Shown one piece after another: positions 42,137-51,187 of a stretch of DNA of 64,000 nt (position 1 is the stretch's first letter; each line of letters starts with the position of its first letter). The position numbers and the translations under genes were made by a program. Under the pieces are notes generated by a model that did no database searches, was not told where the DNA came from, and worked only from the letters and a program-made list of their open reading frames with translations. Source of the DNA: Prosthecomicrobium sp. N25 (GTDB lineage: Bacteria; Pseudomonadota; Alphaproteobacteria; Rhizobiales; Ancalomicrobiaceae); NCBI RefSeq assembly GCF_037203705.1, contig NZ_JBBCAT010000002.1, positions 496,001 through 560,000 of the forward strand, in the 5' to 3' direction.

Positions 42137-43114
42137 ATGAAATATGTCCAGCTCGGCCGCAGCGGCCTGACGGTCAGCGCCATCTGCATGGGTGGCAATT
42201 CCTGGGGCGCCGCCGGGCGGCGGGCCTGGGGGGCGCTCGACGCGGAGGGCAGCCGGCCGTTCTTCCGGCGCGCGCTCGACCTCGGCATCACCTTCTTCGA
42301 CACGGCCGACGTCTACAATTTCGGCGAGAGCGAAACCATCATGGGGCAGGAGCTGCTGCCGCTCGTGCCGCGTGACGACCTCGTCATCTCCACCAAGATC
42401 GGCATCCCGATGTCGGCGAAGCCGAACCACGGCGGGGTCGGGCGCAAACACCTGATGAGCGGCATCGACGCGGCGCTGAAGCGTCTGAAGACCGACTACG
42501 TCGACCTCCTGCAGGTGCACCGGCTCGACCCGCACACCCCGCTCGTCGAGGTCATGCGCACCCTCGACGACATCGTGCGGTCCGGCAAGGTCCGCTACAT
42601 CGGCGGCTCGACGATGCCGGCCTACAAGTTCGCCCAGATGGTGATGATCGCCGATCACCACGGCTTCGCCCGCCCGATCGCGATGCAGAACCTCTACAAC
42701 CTCGTCCAGCGCGAGGAGGAGCGCGAGATGCTCCGCCTCTGCGCCGAGGAGGGCGTCGGCGCCATCCCGTATTCGCCGCTCGCGCGCGGCTTCCTGGCCG
42801 GCAACCGCTCGCGCGAGGGCGGCGGCGAGACCGAGCGGGCGAAGACCGACGCGGGCGCCAAGGACCTGTTCCGTCCCTGCGACTTCGACGTGGCCGAGCG
42901 CGTCGTCGCCCTGGCGGCCGCCAAGGGCGTCAAGCCGACCCAGATCGCGCTTGCGTGGCTCCTGCACAAGCCGGCCGTCGCCGCCCCGATCATCGGGGCC
43001 ACCAAGGTGGAGCAACTCGACGACGCGGCGGGCGCGACGGCGATCAGCCTCGGCGCGGAAGAGATCGCGGCGCTGGAGGCGCCCTACGCGTTCCGGCCCG
43101 CGCCGCTCAACTGA
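42137..43114 (+). CDS. Aldo/keto reductase
   Basis: A 325-residue NADPH-dependent (beta/alpha)8 reductase. The catalytic tetrad is readable: Asp and Tyr in FFDTADVYNFGESE, Lys in VISTKIG, His in LLQVHRLD; NADPH-binding residues lie in the late PIIGATKVEQL. It belongs to the YajO/Tas-like group. It is in the operon between the acetyltransferase and the binding protein, consistent with reduction of an aldehyde released by the transaminase; that role is inferred. Confidence 0.93.
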   Translation: MKYVQLGRSGLTVSAICMGGNSWGAAGRRAWGALDAEGSRPFFRRALDLGITFFDTADVYNFGESETIMGQELLPLVPRDDLVISTKIGIPMSAKPNHGGVGRKHLMSGIDAALKRLKTDYVDLLQVHRLDPHTPLVEVMRTLDDIVRSGKVRYIGGSTMPAYKFAQMVMIADHHGFARPIAMQNLYNLVQREEEREMLRLCAEEGVGAIPYSPLARGFLAGNRSREGGGETERAKTDAGAKDLFRPCDFDVAERVVALAAAKGVKPTQIALAWLLHKPAVAAPIIGATKVEQLDDAAGATAISLGAEEIAALEAPYAFRPAPLN

Positions 43115-43124
43115 CCCCGATCCG

Positions 43125-43154
43125 GGCCCGGCCGGCGGGGCGCCGGACCGGGCC
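43125..43154 (+). terminator. Strong intercistronic stem-loop before the binding-protein gene
   Basis: GGCCCGG-CCGGC stem against GCCGG-A-CCGGGCC (43125-43136 with 43142-43154; one bulged A), 5-nt loop. It lies between the reductase stop and the binding-protein start and may attenuate read-through or stabilise the 3' message. Confidence 0.5.
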
Positions 43155-43197
43155 GGCCGCTTCCCCCTCCGCCTCCCCGAACCGAGAGGAATGCCCC

Positions 43198-44784
43198 ATG
43201 AGATCTGGCTTGCTCGCATCCGCCGTTCTCGCCGTCGGCCTGCTGGCCGCGCCGCTTCTCGCCGCGCCGGCCACGGCCCAGACCCTGAGCATCGGGCTGC
43301 GCTCGGGGACCGACACGATGGACCCGCATTTCGGCAGCACCGGCAATTCGGTCTCGGTGCTCCGCAACGTCTACGACACGCTGGTCTCGCGCGACGAGAA
43401 GCTCGACCCCGTTCCGAGCCTCGCGACCTCCTGGAAGCTCGTCGACGACAACACCTGGGAGTTCAAGCTCCGCCCGAACGTCAAGTTCCACGACGGCTCG
43501 GACTTCACGGGCGAGGACGTCAAGTACACGATCGAGCGCATCCCCAACGCCCAGGGGCCGACCGGCGGCGTCATGCTCTACATGACAGGGATCACCCGGG
43601 TCGACGTGCTCGACCCGCTGACGATCCGCATCGTCACGTCCTCGCCGACGCCGCTCCTGCTGCGCAACCTGGCGCAGATCTTCATCATCCCGAAGCATCT
43701 CGGCAAGCCGACGCCGGAGGACTTCCAGTCCGGCAAGGCGACGATCGGGACCGGGCCCTACAAGTACGTCTCGTGGCAGCCGAAGGGCGACATCGTGCTG
43801 GCCCGCAACGACCAGTACTGGGGCCAGAAGCAGCCCTGGGACAAGATCGTGATGAAGGAGATCCTGGCGGACCAGTCGCGGGTCGCCGCGCTCCTGGCCG
43901 GTGACGTGGACCTCATCAACTACGTGCCGTCGGCGGACGTCGAGGGGCTCAAGAAGAACGCGGGCGTGGAAATCTTCCAGGTCCCCTCGGTCTACAACTT
44001 CATGATCTATCCCGAGGTGGCTCGCGACCAGTCGCCGACCGTCACGGACGTGGACGGCAAGCCGCTCGACAAGAACCCCCTGAAGGACGTGCGCGTCCGC
44101 AAGGCCATCTCGCTGGCGATCAACCGGCAGGCGATCGTCGACCGCGTCATGCACGGCCAGGGCCTGCCGGCCGGGCAGCTCTCTCCCGCCGGCCTGTGGG
44201 CGACGAGCCCCAAGCTGACCCCCGACAAGTTCGACCCGGACGCGGCCAAGAAGCTGCTGGCGGAAGCCGGATACCCGAACGGCTTCGGCATCACGCTCCA
44301 CTGCACGTCGGACCGGCTGCCCAACGACGGGCCCGTCTGCACGGCGCTCGGCGGCATGCTGAACCGGATCGGCATCAAGACCATCGTGGCGGCGACACCG
44401 CGGGCCGTGTTCTTCCCGGCCTCGGCGCGGTTCGAGTATTCGCTGCAGATGTCGGGCTGGGGCAGCCTGTCGGGCGAGACCTCCTACATCCTCCAGTCGC
44501 TCGTCCACTCGATCGACAAGGAGAAGCGCCTCGGCGGGTCGAACCGGACGATGTACGCCAACCCGAAGCTCGACAGCCTGATCCAGACCGCCACCACCAC
44601 GGTGGACGACGAGAAGCGCAAGTCGCTGCTGGTCGACGCCATGGAAATGGCGATCGGCGACTACGCCACCATCCCGGTGGTGACGCTCAACGCCATCTGG
44701 GCCGGCAAGAAGGACAAGGTCGGCTACGCGGCGCGCATGGACGAGGAAACCAACGTGCTTCAGTTGCGCAAGCCCGGCAGCTGA
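43198..44784 (+). CDS. ABC transporter substrate-binding protein, family 5 (DppA/OppA type)
   Basis: A 528-residue periplasmic binding protein. It has a Sec signal at residues 1-27 (cleavage after ATAQ), the family 5 opening GLRSGTDTMDPHFGSTGNS and the later KFHDGSDFTGEDVKYTIER. It delivers the substrate to the permeases at 35056-36971. GAGAGGA 8 nt before ATG 43198. Being placed last, and after a hairpin, it may be made from a separate or stabilised message. Peptides, opines or other amines are possible ligands. Confidence 0.93.
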   Translation: MRSGLLASAVLAVGLLAAPLLAAPATAQTLSIGLRSGTDTMDPHFGSTGNSVSVLRNVYDTLVSRDEKLDPVPSLATSWKLVDDNTWEFKLRPNVKFHDGSDFTGEDVKYTIERIPNAQGPTGGVMLYMTGITRVDVLDPLTIRIVTSSPTPLLLRNLAQIFIIPKHLGKPTPEDFQSGKATIGTGPYKYVSWQPKGDIVLARNDQYWGQKQPWDKIVMKEILADQSRVAALLAGDVDLINYVPSADVEGLKKNAGVEIFQVPSVYNFMIYPEVARDQSPTVTDVDGKPLDKNPLKDVRVRKAISLAINRQAIVDRVMHGQGLPAGQLSPAGLWATSPKLTPDKFDPDAAKKLLAEAGYPNGFGITLHCTSDRLPNDGPVCTALGGMLNRIGIKTIVAATPRAVFFPASARFEYSLQMSGWGSLSGETSYILQSLVHSIDKEKRLGGSNRTMYANPKLDSLIQTATTTVDDEKRKSLLVDAMEMAIGDYATIPVVTLNAIWAGKKDKVGYAARMDEETNVLQLRKPGS

Positions 44785-45214
44785 CCGGTCGGCGGGCCCC
44801 CGGCCGGTCCTGCGGGACCGGCCGGATTGCGCAATTCCGGACCGCGATCCGGGAAGCAGACGACGTAAGCCCGTGAGTATCGAGGCCGCCGTGATCATTC
44901 CGGACGAAATCGATCGGCGTCCCGGATCTCGTGGTGCGACCGGCCGTCGGCCAATGATGGCATGAGTCCGCCCGGATCGTGTCTCTTGAACTCCGACCCG
45001 GATTTTAGGTCGTTTCTTGCCGGATCGCGACTGGCGAACATCATATCTCTTGGCGCTCGTACTCCATTCTCATCTATTCGCCCGATATTCCGGACCGTCT
45101 TGGCTCGACGGCAGCTGGTCGAACGCCTTCAAGCGGATTTTCTACTGAAATATTGACGGAATGTTCACGTCCGGCTGATTTTATCGACCGGTCAATGGTA
45201 TCCGAGTTCGCGTG
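44785..45214. other. 430-bp intergenic region: terminator then AT-richer leader
   Basis: Just after the binding-protein stop, CCGGCCGGTCC/GGACCGGCCGG (44800-44810 with 44815-44825) forms an 11-bp perfect stem with TGCG loop, probably the operon terminator. From about 44980 the sequence is distinctly richer in A/T and likely carries the promoter of the GGDEF-EAL gene; no single promoter stands out. No supported reading frame. Confidence 0.6.
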
Positions 45215-47197
45215 ATGCGTTTGCCCAACATCCGACCTTTAGCGGCCTGGAGACTGGACGCCGACGGTCCGGAGCAGGACCTGCACTACGAGCTCGTTTC
45301 GGCTCTTTACCAGACGCCGAAGTCGATGCTGAGCGCCAGCCTCGTCGCGGTGGCGGTCGCGGGCATGTCGGGCTCGATCAGCGGCGATTCCTTCTTCCTG
45401 TTCCTGCTCGCCGGCTTCCTCGTCGTCGGCTTCGCGCGCGTCGTCCTGAATGCCGCCTTCCTGCGCCACCCCCCCGAGCGCGAGGACCGTGCGGCCGTGC
45501 GGCGCTGGGAACTGCTGGCGCTCATCGGGGCGTGGAGCTTCGCGGCGCTGGTCGGCCTGACGGGCGCCTACGCGACCGCGGCCCACTCCGGAACGCCGAC
45601 GGAACTCCTCTCCGGCTGCTGCGTGATCGGCTATATCGCAGGCATCTCATCGCGCAACGCCAGCCGGCCGCTGATCACCGTCGGGCAGATCAGCGCGACC
45701 TGCGTGCCCTTCGTGTTCGGACTCGGCCTGCAGGCCGACGTCGTCCACATGATGCTGGCCGGCTTCATCTTCGCGCTCTACGCCAGCACGATCGTGATGT
45801 GCCGGAAGGTGTACGAGACGATCGTGTCGCGGCACCGCGCCCATGCCAAGCTCGAGAAGCTGGCGCTGCGGGACTCTCTCACCGGACTCCTGAACCGCTC
45901 GGCCCTCTTCGACCTGATCGAACGGATGCTGCAGCAGGAGGGCGAAACGGCGTCCTTCGGGCTGATCGCGATCGACCTGGACCGGTTCAAGGACGTCAAC
46001 GACACGCTCGGGCATCCCTCCGGGGACGTCGTGCTCCGTGAAACCGCTGCGCGCCTGCGTGCCGTGGCGGGCCCGCGTGACGAGATCTCGCGGATCGGCG
46101 GCGACGAATTCGTCGTGCTCGTCCGCTCGGGCGACCCGGAGAGCGTCGAGGCCGTGGCCCGGCGCATCACGCGGGCGATGAAGCAGCCCTTCCGCCTCGA
46201 CATCACGCAGGTCGGATGCGGCGCGAGCGTGGGCTACGTGCTGGCCCCGGACGACGGCGCGACCGTCCACGAACTCATGCGGCACGTCGACCTCGCGCTC
46301 TACGCCGCGAAGAAGCGGGGCGCGGGCGGGGTCGAGCGCTACGAGGCCGAGCTCTCGCGCCTGTACCAGGACCAGATGGAGCTCATCCAGGACCTCCAGC
46401 AGGCCCTGGAACGGGGCGAGTTCAGCCTCGTCTACCAGCCCATCGTCGACCTCAGGCAGGGCCGGATCACCTCCTGCGAAGCCCTCCTGCGCTGGAACCA
46501 CCCCCGGCGTGGAACGATCTCGCCGTCCGTCTTCGTGCCGCTCGCCGAAACGGCCGGCCTGATCATCCCGATCGGCGCCTGGGTGCTCCGCACCGCATGT
46601 CTGGAGGCCGCCGGCTGGGCCGGCGACGTCAGCGTGGCGGTGAACCTGTCGGCCCTGCAGTTCAAGAACGGGGCGCAACTCATCGAGACCGTTCTGGAGG
46701 CGCTTCACGACTCGGGGCTGCCGAAGAACCGGCTGGAGCTCGAGGTCACCGAGGGCCTCCTGATCGAGGACAAGGTAGAGGCCCAGGCGCTCATCAAGAC
46801 CTTCCGGCGCCACGACATCGGGGTCTCGCTCGACGACTTCGGATGCGGCTTCTCCTCGCTCGGCTACCTGCACGAGTTCCCCTTCTCCAAGCTCAAGCTC
46901 GACAGGATCTTCTCCCAGAACATGATGGGTTCGGACCGGTCGGTCTCGATCATCAAGGGGATCGTGCAGATGACGCGCGACCTGGAGATGGACCTGGTGG
47001 CCGAGGGTGTCGAAACGCGCGGCCAGCGCGACCGGCTGGCCCGGCTGGGCCTGCTCACCATGCAGGGCTACCTGTTCTCGCGTCCGGTGCCGCCGGAGGA
47101 GATCCGGGCGCTGCTCGCGCAGGGCTCCGCTCTGTTCGAACCGGTGCGCCCGGTGCCGAGCCGCCGCCGAGCGGCGAGCGCCACGTCGGCGGCCTGA
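45215..47197 (+). CDS. Membrane GGDEF-EAL protein (c-di-GMP synthesis/breakdown)
   Basis: A 660-residue protein. Residues 35-195 hold about five or six hydrophobic helices (a sensory membrane domain I cannot name). A GGDEF domain (about 220-380) has the intact GGDEF in RIGGDEFVVLV. An EAL domain (about 395-640) has EALLRWNHP, EVTEGLL, DDFGCGFSSLGYL and AEGVETR, so the phosphodiesterase residues look complete. Both activities are possible. It controls the second messenger behind motility, adhesion and cell cycle. ATG 45215 has no strong ribosome-binding site. A CtrA site follows 83 bp after its stop, in front of the next gene. Confidence 0.93.
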   Translation: MRLPNIRPLAAWRLDADGPEQDLHYELVSALYQTPKSMLSASLVAVAVAGMSGSISGDSFFLFLLAGFLVVGFARVVLNAAFLRHPPEREDRAAVRRWELLALIGAWSFAALVGLTGAYATAAHSGTPTELLSGCCVIGYIAGISSRNASRPLITVGQISATCVPFVFGLGLQADVVHMMLAGFIFALYASTIVMCRKVYETIVSRHRAHAKLEKLALRDSLTGLLNRSALFDLIERMLQQEGETASFGLIAIDLDRFKDVNDTLGHPSGDVVLRETAARLRAVAGPRDEISRIGGDEFVVLVRSGDPESVEAVARRITRAMKQPFRLDITQVGCGASVGYVLAPDDGATVHELMRHVDLALYAAKKRGAGGVERYEAELSRLYQDQMELIQDLQQALERGEFSLVYQPIVDLRQGRITSCEALLRWNHPRRGTISPSVFVPLAETAGLIIPIGAWVLRTACLEAAGWAGDVSVAVNLSALQFKNGAQLIETVLEALHDSGLPKNRLELEVTEGLLIEDKVEAQALIKTFRRHDIGVSLDDFGCGFSSLGYLHEFPFSKLKLDRIFSQNMMGSDRSVSIIKGIVQMTRDLEMDLVAEGVETRGQRDRLARLGLLTMQGYLFSRPVPPEEIRALLAQGSALFEPVRPVPSRRRAASATSAA

Positions 47198-47279
47198 GCC
47201 GCCCCGCCCGTACGCTGCCTGCATGCTCTCTCATATCGGAAGACGCAGTCTGCCGTTAACTATAAGTTTAGAAAATACG

Positions 47280-47295
47280 TTAACGAGCCGTTAAC
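47280..47295. promoter_or_regulatory. CtrA-binding site
   Basis: TTAA (47280-47283), 7 bases, TTAAC (47291-47295): an exact fit to the CtrA consensus TTAA-N7-TTAAC. It is 51 bp before the carbamoyltransferase-like start codon, with two further GTTAAC half-sites at 47255 and 47322 in an AT-rich pocket. Confidence 0.7.
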
Positions 47296-47345
47296 TCCGT
47301 TCCAACCGGACTGAGCTTTTGGTTAACTCTCTCTTGAGGATCGTC

Positions 47346-48365
47346 ATGCGGCGGCGATCCCACGAGGGGGCCAGGCTCATGGCATATATGTATTCCGGTT
47401 CCGGAACCGCCCTCCCGCGCAGTGAAACCCGGCGCGGGCCGAGGCATCTCCTTACGGCATCGACGCTCGACGGCGACGACATCGACGACTACTGCCAGCT
47501 GGCGGAGGCTTTCGAGGCCCGCAAGGTGCCGACCGGACGCTCGGCCGGGCTGGCGATCGCGCTCCTGTTCTTCCAGCCGAGCACGCGGACGCGCATCGGC
47601 TTCGAGGTCGCCACGGTGGCGCTCGGCAGCCACGCGATCGGAATCGAGGACATGTCGGCGTCGCGCTCGAACAAGCGTACGGGTGAATCGCTGGAGGACT
47701 GCGCGGCGGTCTTCGCGGCCCTGTGCGACGCGATCGTGGTGCGCCATCACGAGGCAGGCGCTGCGGCCCGCATGGCGGCGCGCTCCTCGGTGCCCGTCAT
47801 CAACGCCGGCGACGGGTGGAACGAGCATCCCAGCCAGGCGCTGATCGACATCTATGCGCTGCGCCGGGGGCTCGGGCGGATCCGCGGGACGTCGATTGCG
47901 ATCGGGGGCGATCCGCGGGGGCGGACGGTGCGCTCGCTCTGCCAGCTGCTGCGCTACGAGGCGCCCGGCGAGGTGCTGTTCTGCCCGCCGCCGCACATCC
48001 CGGTGCCTGACGACGTGCTCGACGCCCTGGCGCGCCACCAGGTCCGCTGCCGGATCATCACGGACATCGCGACGGCGCTGAAGTCCAGCGACGCCATCAT
48101 GATGGCGCCCTACGACATGTCGGATATCGGCGAGGCCGCCGCGTCGGACTACGTGTCGCCGCGGCTGACCCCGGACAGCCACGTGATCACGCCGGAGAAG
48201 ATCGCCCGGCTCGGCTCGCGGGCACTGCTCTACCATCCGCTGCCGCGGCAGGACGAGATCCATCCGGCCTGTGACAATCTGGACAACGCTCGCTATTTCG
48301 AGCAAGTTCGGCTCTCGAAGTTCATGCGCATGGCGATCCTCGACCGGGCGCTCTCTCGAGATTGA
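47346..48365 (+). CDS. Aspartate/ornithine carbamoyltransferase-like protein with altered amino-acid site
   Basis: A 339-residue protein of the carbamoyltransferase family, closest in motifs to PyrB. The carbamoyl-phosphate site is complete: STRTR (79-83), Lys110 and GES (113-115) of the 80s loop, HPSQ (161-164), HPLPR (297-301). The aspartate-binding RxQ expected near residue 255 is replaced by MMAPYDMSDIG, so aspartate is probably not the second substrate. It has no PyrI or PyrC neighbour. ATG 47346 follows GAGG; Met12 or Met15 could be alternatives. It is under a CtrA box and overlaps the next transporter gene (TTGA). Confidence 0.85.
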   Translation: MRRRSHEGARLMAYMYSGSGTALPRSETRRGPRHLLTASTLDGDDIDDYCQLAEAFEARKVPTGRSAGLAIALLFFQPSTRTRIGFEVATVALGSHAIGIEDMSASRSNKRTGESLEDCAAVFAALCDAIVVRHHEAGAAARMAARSSVPVINAGDGWNEHPSQALIDIYALRRGLGRIRGTSIAIGGDPRGRTVRSLCQLLRYEAPGEVLFCPPPHIPVPDDVLDALARHQVRCRIITDIATALKSSDAIMMAPYDMSDIGEAAASDYVSPRLTPDSHVITPEKIARLGSRALLYHPLPRQDEIHPACDNLDNARYFEQVRLSKFMRMAILDRALSRD

Positions 48366-49327
48366 AAAGACCCCGTTTGCCGCACTCGGACGCCCCGACA
48401 CGGATCGCCCCCGTCGCCGCGTGGATGGCGGGTGCCCTCGTGTCGTTCGTGGGCGCGGCCTTGGCGATCCGGATGCTGTCCGGCCATGTCGGGGTGTTCG
48501 AGATCAACCTGATCAGGACGGGCGGGGCACTCCTGCTGCTGTCGCTCATCCTGGTCGGCGTGCCGCGCCTGGCGGGTGAATTGCGGCCGGGGCACATGGA
48601 CCGCCACTTGCCCCGCAACCTCGTGCATGCGATCGGCGGTCTGTTCTGGACGCTCGCGGTGACCTATCCGCTGCCGCTCGCCACGGTCTTCTCCCTGGAA
48701 TTCACGGCGCCCGCCTGGGCGGCGCTGCTGGCCTACCCGCTCCTCGGCGAACGGATCCGGCGCCAGTCGGTGCTCGGCATCCTCGCCTGCATGGTCGGGG
48801 TGTTGGTGATCCTGCGGCCGTCCCCGGTCAGCTTCGACGCGACCTCGATCCTGCCGCTCGGCGCGGCCCTGTGCTTCGGCACGACCGTGCTGCTCACCCG
48901 GCGTCTGACGCGCACGGAGAGCACCTTCGCGATCCTGTATTGGATGATGGTCATCCAGGCGGCGTTCAATGCGGTCGGGACGGTCATCTACCCGTCCGGC
49001 GACCTCTCGCAGATCGGCCGCGACCCGATGCTCGTCGGCGCCGCCGGTCTCCTGGTGATCAGCGGCCTGTCCTCGCAGTTCTGCCTCGCCAAGGCCCTGC
49101 AGATCGGCGAGGCCGTGATGGTCCTGTCGCTCGACTTCCTGCGCGTCCCGATCATCGCGGTGATCGGCTGGTGGCTCTACGGCGAGCGGCTCGACGGGTG
49201 GGTGTTCGCCGGGTTCGCCATCATCGCGGCTGGCATCGTGGTCGGCCTGACGCCGAGGACGCGAGCCCGGCCGATGGTCCCCTCGCCCGTGCCCTCCGGC
49301 GGAGAGGCCCTCACGGACGGCCCCTGA
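48362..49327 (+). CDS. DMT-superfamily (EamA) transporter, TTG start
   Basis: A 321-residue protein with two EamA repeats and about ten helices; EFTAPAWAALLAYPLLGERI ends the first repeat, DFLRVPIIAVIGWWLYGERLDG the second. TTG 48362 overlaps the stop of the carbamoyltransferase-like gene, giving translational coupling. The next start, ATG 48425, would fall at the first helix. The coupling suggests it moves the substrate or product of that enzyme. Confidence 0.85.
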   Translation: MKRPRLPHSDAPTRIAPVAAWMAGALVSFVGAALAIRMLSGHVGVFEINLIRTGGALLLLSLILVGVPRLAGELRPGHMDRHLPRNLVHAIGGLFWTLAVTYPLPLATVFSLEFTAPAWAALLAYPLLGERIRRQSVLGILACMVGVLVILRPSPVSFDATSILPLGAALCFGTTVLLTRRLTRTESTFAILYWMMVIQAAFNAVGTVIYPSGDLSQIGRDPMLVGAAGLLVISGLSSQFCLAKALQIGEAVMVLSLDFLRVPIIAVIGWWLYGERLDGWVFAGFAIIAAGIVVGLTPRTRARPMVPSPVPSGGEALTDGP

Positions 49328-49514
49328 GGCCCGTGGCAGGCGCGGCCCCGGGGGCGCCGGGGGGACCGGGAAGGCGCTCGCGAATATTTCCGCCAGGGCA
49401 CAATCCTTCGCGCAATTCTCTCTCTTTCGTCGGCAAGTCACATTTCAGTTCCGGGGCAGCGGCCGGCCGGATGCGGGCGATCCTTGCCGCCCCGAAGCTG
49501 ACGATTTCGCATTG

Positions 49515-49862
49515 TCAGCCTATCTTTTCCGCCGCCGCCCTCAGGTCCGACAGGCAGGACTTCAGATTTAACCTCTCTGAATCGGCGAGGACGATCTTAA
49601 GTCTGCAACTCCGTGCCAGAATCGCGTCGGCAACCTTGGACAATCTGCCCAATTCATCGAATCCGAGCATAGATGCGATCCCGCACATCGGGTGGATGAT
49701 CTGGAAAAGTTCCTCTTGCAGCTCGAGGTTTTTTTCCGATTCGGACGTGCCACTGTCGATGTACTTCCCGATGATGGCCATGCGTGCGGGCAATTCAGTC
49801 AGAAAGCGGGACTTGATGGCGAGGAACTGAGCATCGAGATCCTGGTCGTCGAAGATTTCCAT
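49515..49862 (-). CDS. Single-domain HPt phosphotransfer protein
   Basis: A 115-residue helical protein. The HPt core is FQIIHPMCGIASMLGFDEL near residue 58, with the phosphorylatable His and both family glycines. The usual HKLKG is HPMCG here, so activity should be tested. GGGAG 9 nt before ATG 49862 sets the start. It is divergent (176 bp) from a response regulator gene, and a hybrid kinase lies 1.3 kb on. The local GC content is lower than average. Confidence 0.85.
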   Translation of the reverse strand: MEIFDDQDLDAQFLAIKSRFLTELPARMAIIGKYIDSGTSESEKNLELQEELFQIIHPMCGIASMLGFDELGRLSKVADAILARSCRLKIVLADSERLNLKSCLSDLRAAAEKIG

Positions 49863-50038
49863 GGGCCGTGCTCCCTCGGAACCGTCGCCGTCTCGAGACA
49901 AGATTGCGAACCCGCGCCGAGCCCCGCGACTCACCTCTCATCTTACCAGGATGACTAAATTTGCACAGTTTTAAGCTGTCGATTCCAGGCTTTCCAATGC
50001 TGATACACAACTATCCGGACGGGAGAGGGGAAAAACCA

Positions 50039-50464
50039 ATGAATACTAGTAAAAATCCGTACACAATCGTTATGGTCGACGACAGCCAGGACGAAATTCT
50101 GCTTACGCGTCGGCGGATGCGTGATGGCGGAATTACGAATCCTTTCATCTCGGAGCGCAACCCGCTCAATGTGCTCTCCACGCTCGACCAGGTTCTCGCC
50201 ACGGGAAGCAAGGCCAATCAGTTGCTTCTCCTGGTCGACCTGCACATGCGCGAGAAGAGTGGCTTCGATCTCATCAAGGATCTGCGGGCCAGTCGCCGCT
50301 ATGGGGACGTCAAGATCATCATGCTCACCAACAGCAACGATGTGGAGACGATGCTGGAGGCCCTGGAGCTCGGCGCCAACGGATATATGGCGAAGCCGTT
50401 CTCCGGGACGGAATTCTTCGCAGCGCTGAGCAACGTCTCCGAAGTGCGCTACCAGCTCATCTGA
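50039..50464 (+). CDS. Single-domain response regulator (CheY/Rcp type)
   Basis: A 141-residue receiver domain with nothing attached. Acidic pocket VDDSQDE, phospho-acceptor Asp in LLLLVDLHM (near residue 72), switch Thr in IMLTNSND and Lys in MAKPF are all present. The inserted loop (LATGSKANQ) is typical of Rcp-like receivers paired with sensory kinases. GAGAGGGG before ATG 50039 selects this start over an upstream TTG-type extension. Confidence 0.92.
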   Translation: MNTSKNPYTIVMVDDSQDEILLTRRRMRDGGITNPFISERNPLNVLSTLDQVLATGSKANQLLLLVDLHMREKSGFDLIKDLRASRRYGDVKIIMLTNSNDVETMLEALELGANGYMAKPFSGTEFFAALSNVSEVRYQLI

Positions 50465-50588
50465 TCGTCCCCCAAGGCTGGACGACGCGGCGGCCACGCC
50501 GCCGGACGCGGTCCGGATTTCCCGGTCGACTGCCCGGGCATCCGGCCCCGCAGGAGGGTCCGGTCGAACGTTTCATGCGAGCAAGTCG

Positions 50589-50996
50589 ATGAAGAACATC
50601 CAGATTCTCCATGTCGACGACCAGAGCGACATCCGCGACATCGTCCGCCTCTGCCTGGGTCTCGACCCGGCCTTCGAGGTCAGATCCTGCTCCTCCGGAC
50701 GGGAGGCCTTGGATGCGGTCGCGGACAACACGCCTCACCTGATCCTCCTCGACGTGGTGATGCCCGGACTCACCGGGCCGGAAACCGCCCGGCGCCTGCG
50801 CGACCGGGAGGACACCGCAGCCGTGCCGATCGCCTTCGTGACCGCCCGTGAGGACGAGGAGGAGACGGCGGCCCTGATCGCCGCCGGCGCGGTCGCGGTC
50901 ATCCGCAAGCCTTTCGCCTTGCGGGATCTCGCGCCACGGCTGCGTGGGCTGGTGGCGCCCGGCACGGGCCCATCCGCGTCCTGTGCGGGGCCTTGA
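50589..50996 (+). CDS. Single-domain response regulator
   Basis: A 135-residue stand-alone receiver: acidic pair HVDDQ, phospho-acceptor Asp in LILLDVVMPG (near residue 55), Thr in FVTARED and Lys in IRKPF. A short Pro/Ser tail follows. It is 124 bp after the other receiver gene and 191 bp before a hybrid kinase; the group probably forms one phosphorelay. Output must come from partner binding, since no effector domain is present. Confidence 0.92.
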   Translation: MKNIQILHVDDQSDIRDIVRLCLGLDPAFEVRSCSSGREALDAVADNTPHLILLDVVMPGLTGPETARRLRDREDTAAVPIAFVTAREDEEETAALIAAGAVAVIRKPFALRDLAPRLRGLVAPGTGPSASCAGP

Positions 50997-51187
50997 CCGA
51001 ATCAGTTGACGTTACGCAACCTTGACGGCGGGAGCCGGGGGCGTGCCGGCTCGGACGGGTCGACATCGCGATCGGGGACAAGGGGACGGGTCCGCTCGGA
51101 CGGGAGCGACTCGGCGGGTGTTCGGCCGCAAGGGCGGTTGCCGAACCCGAACCTTTGCATGGGACAGGGCGAGCGAGGGGCTTGACC

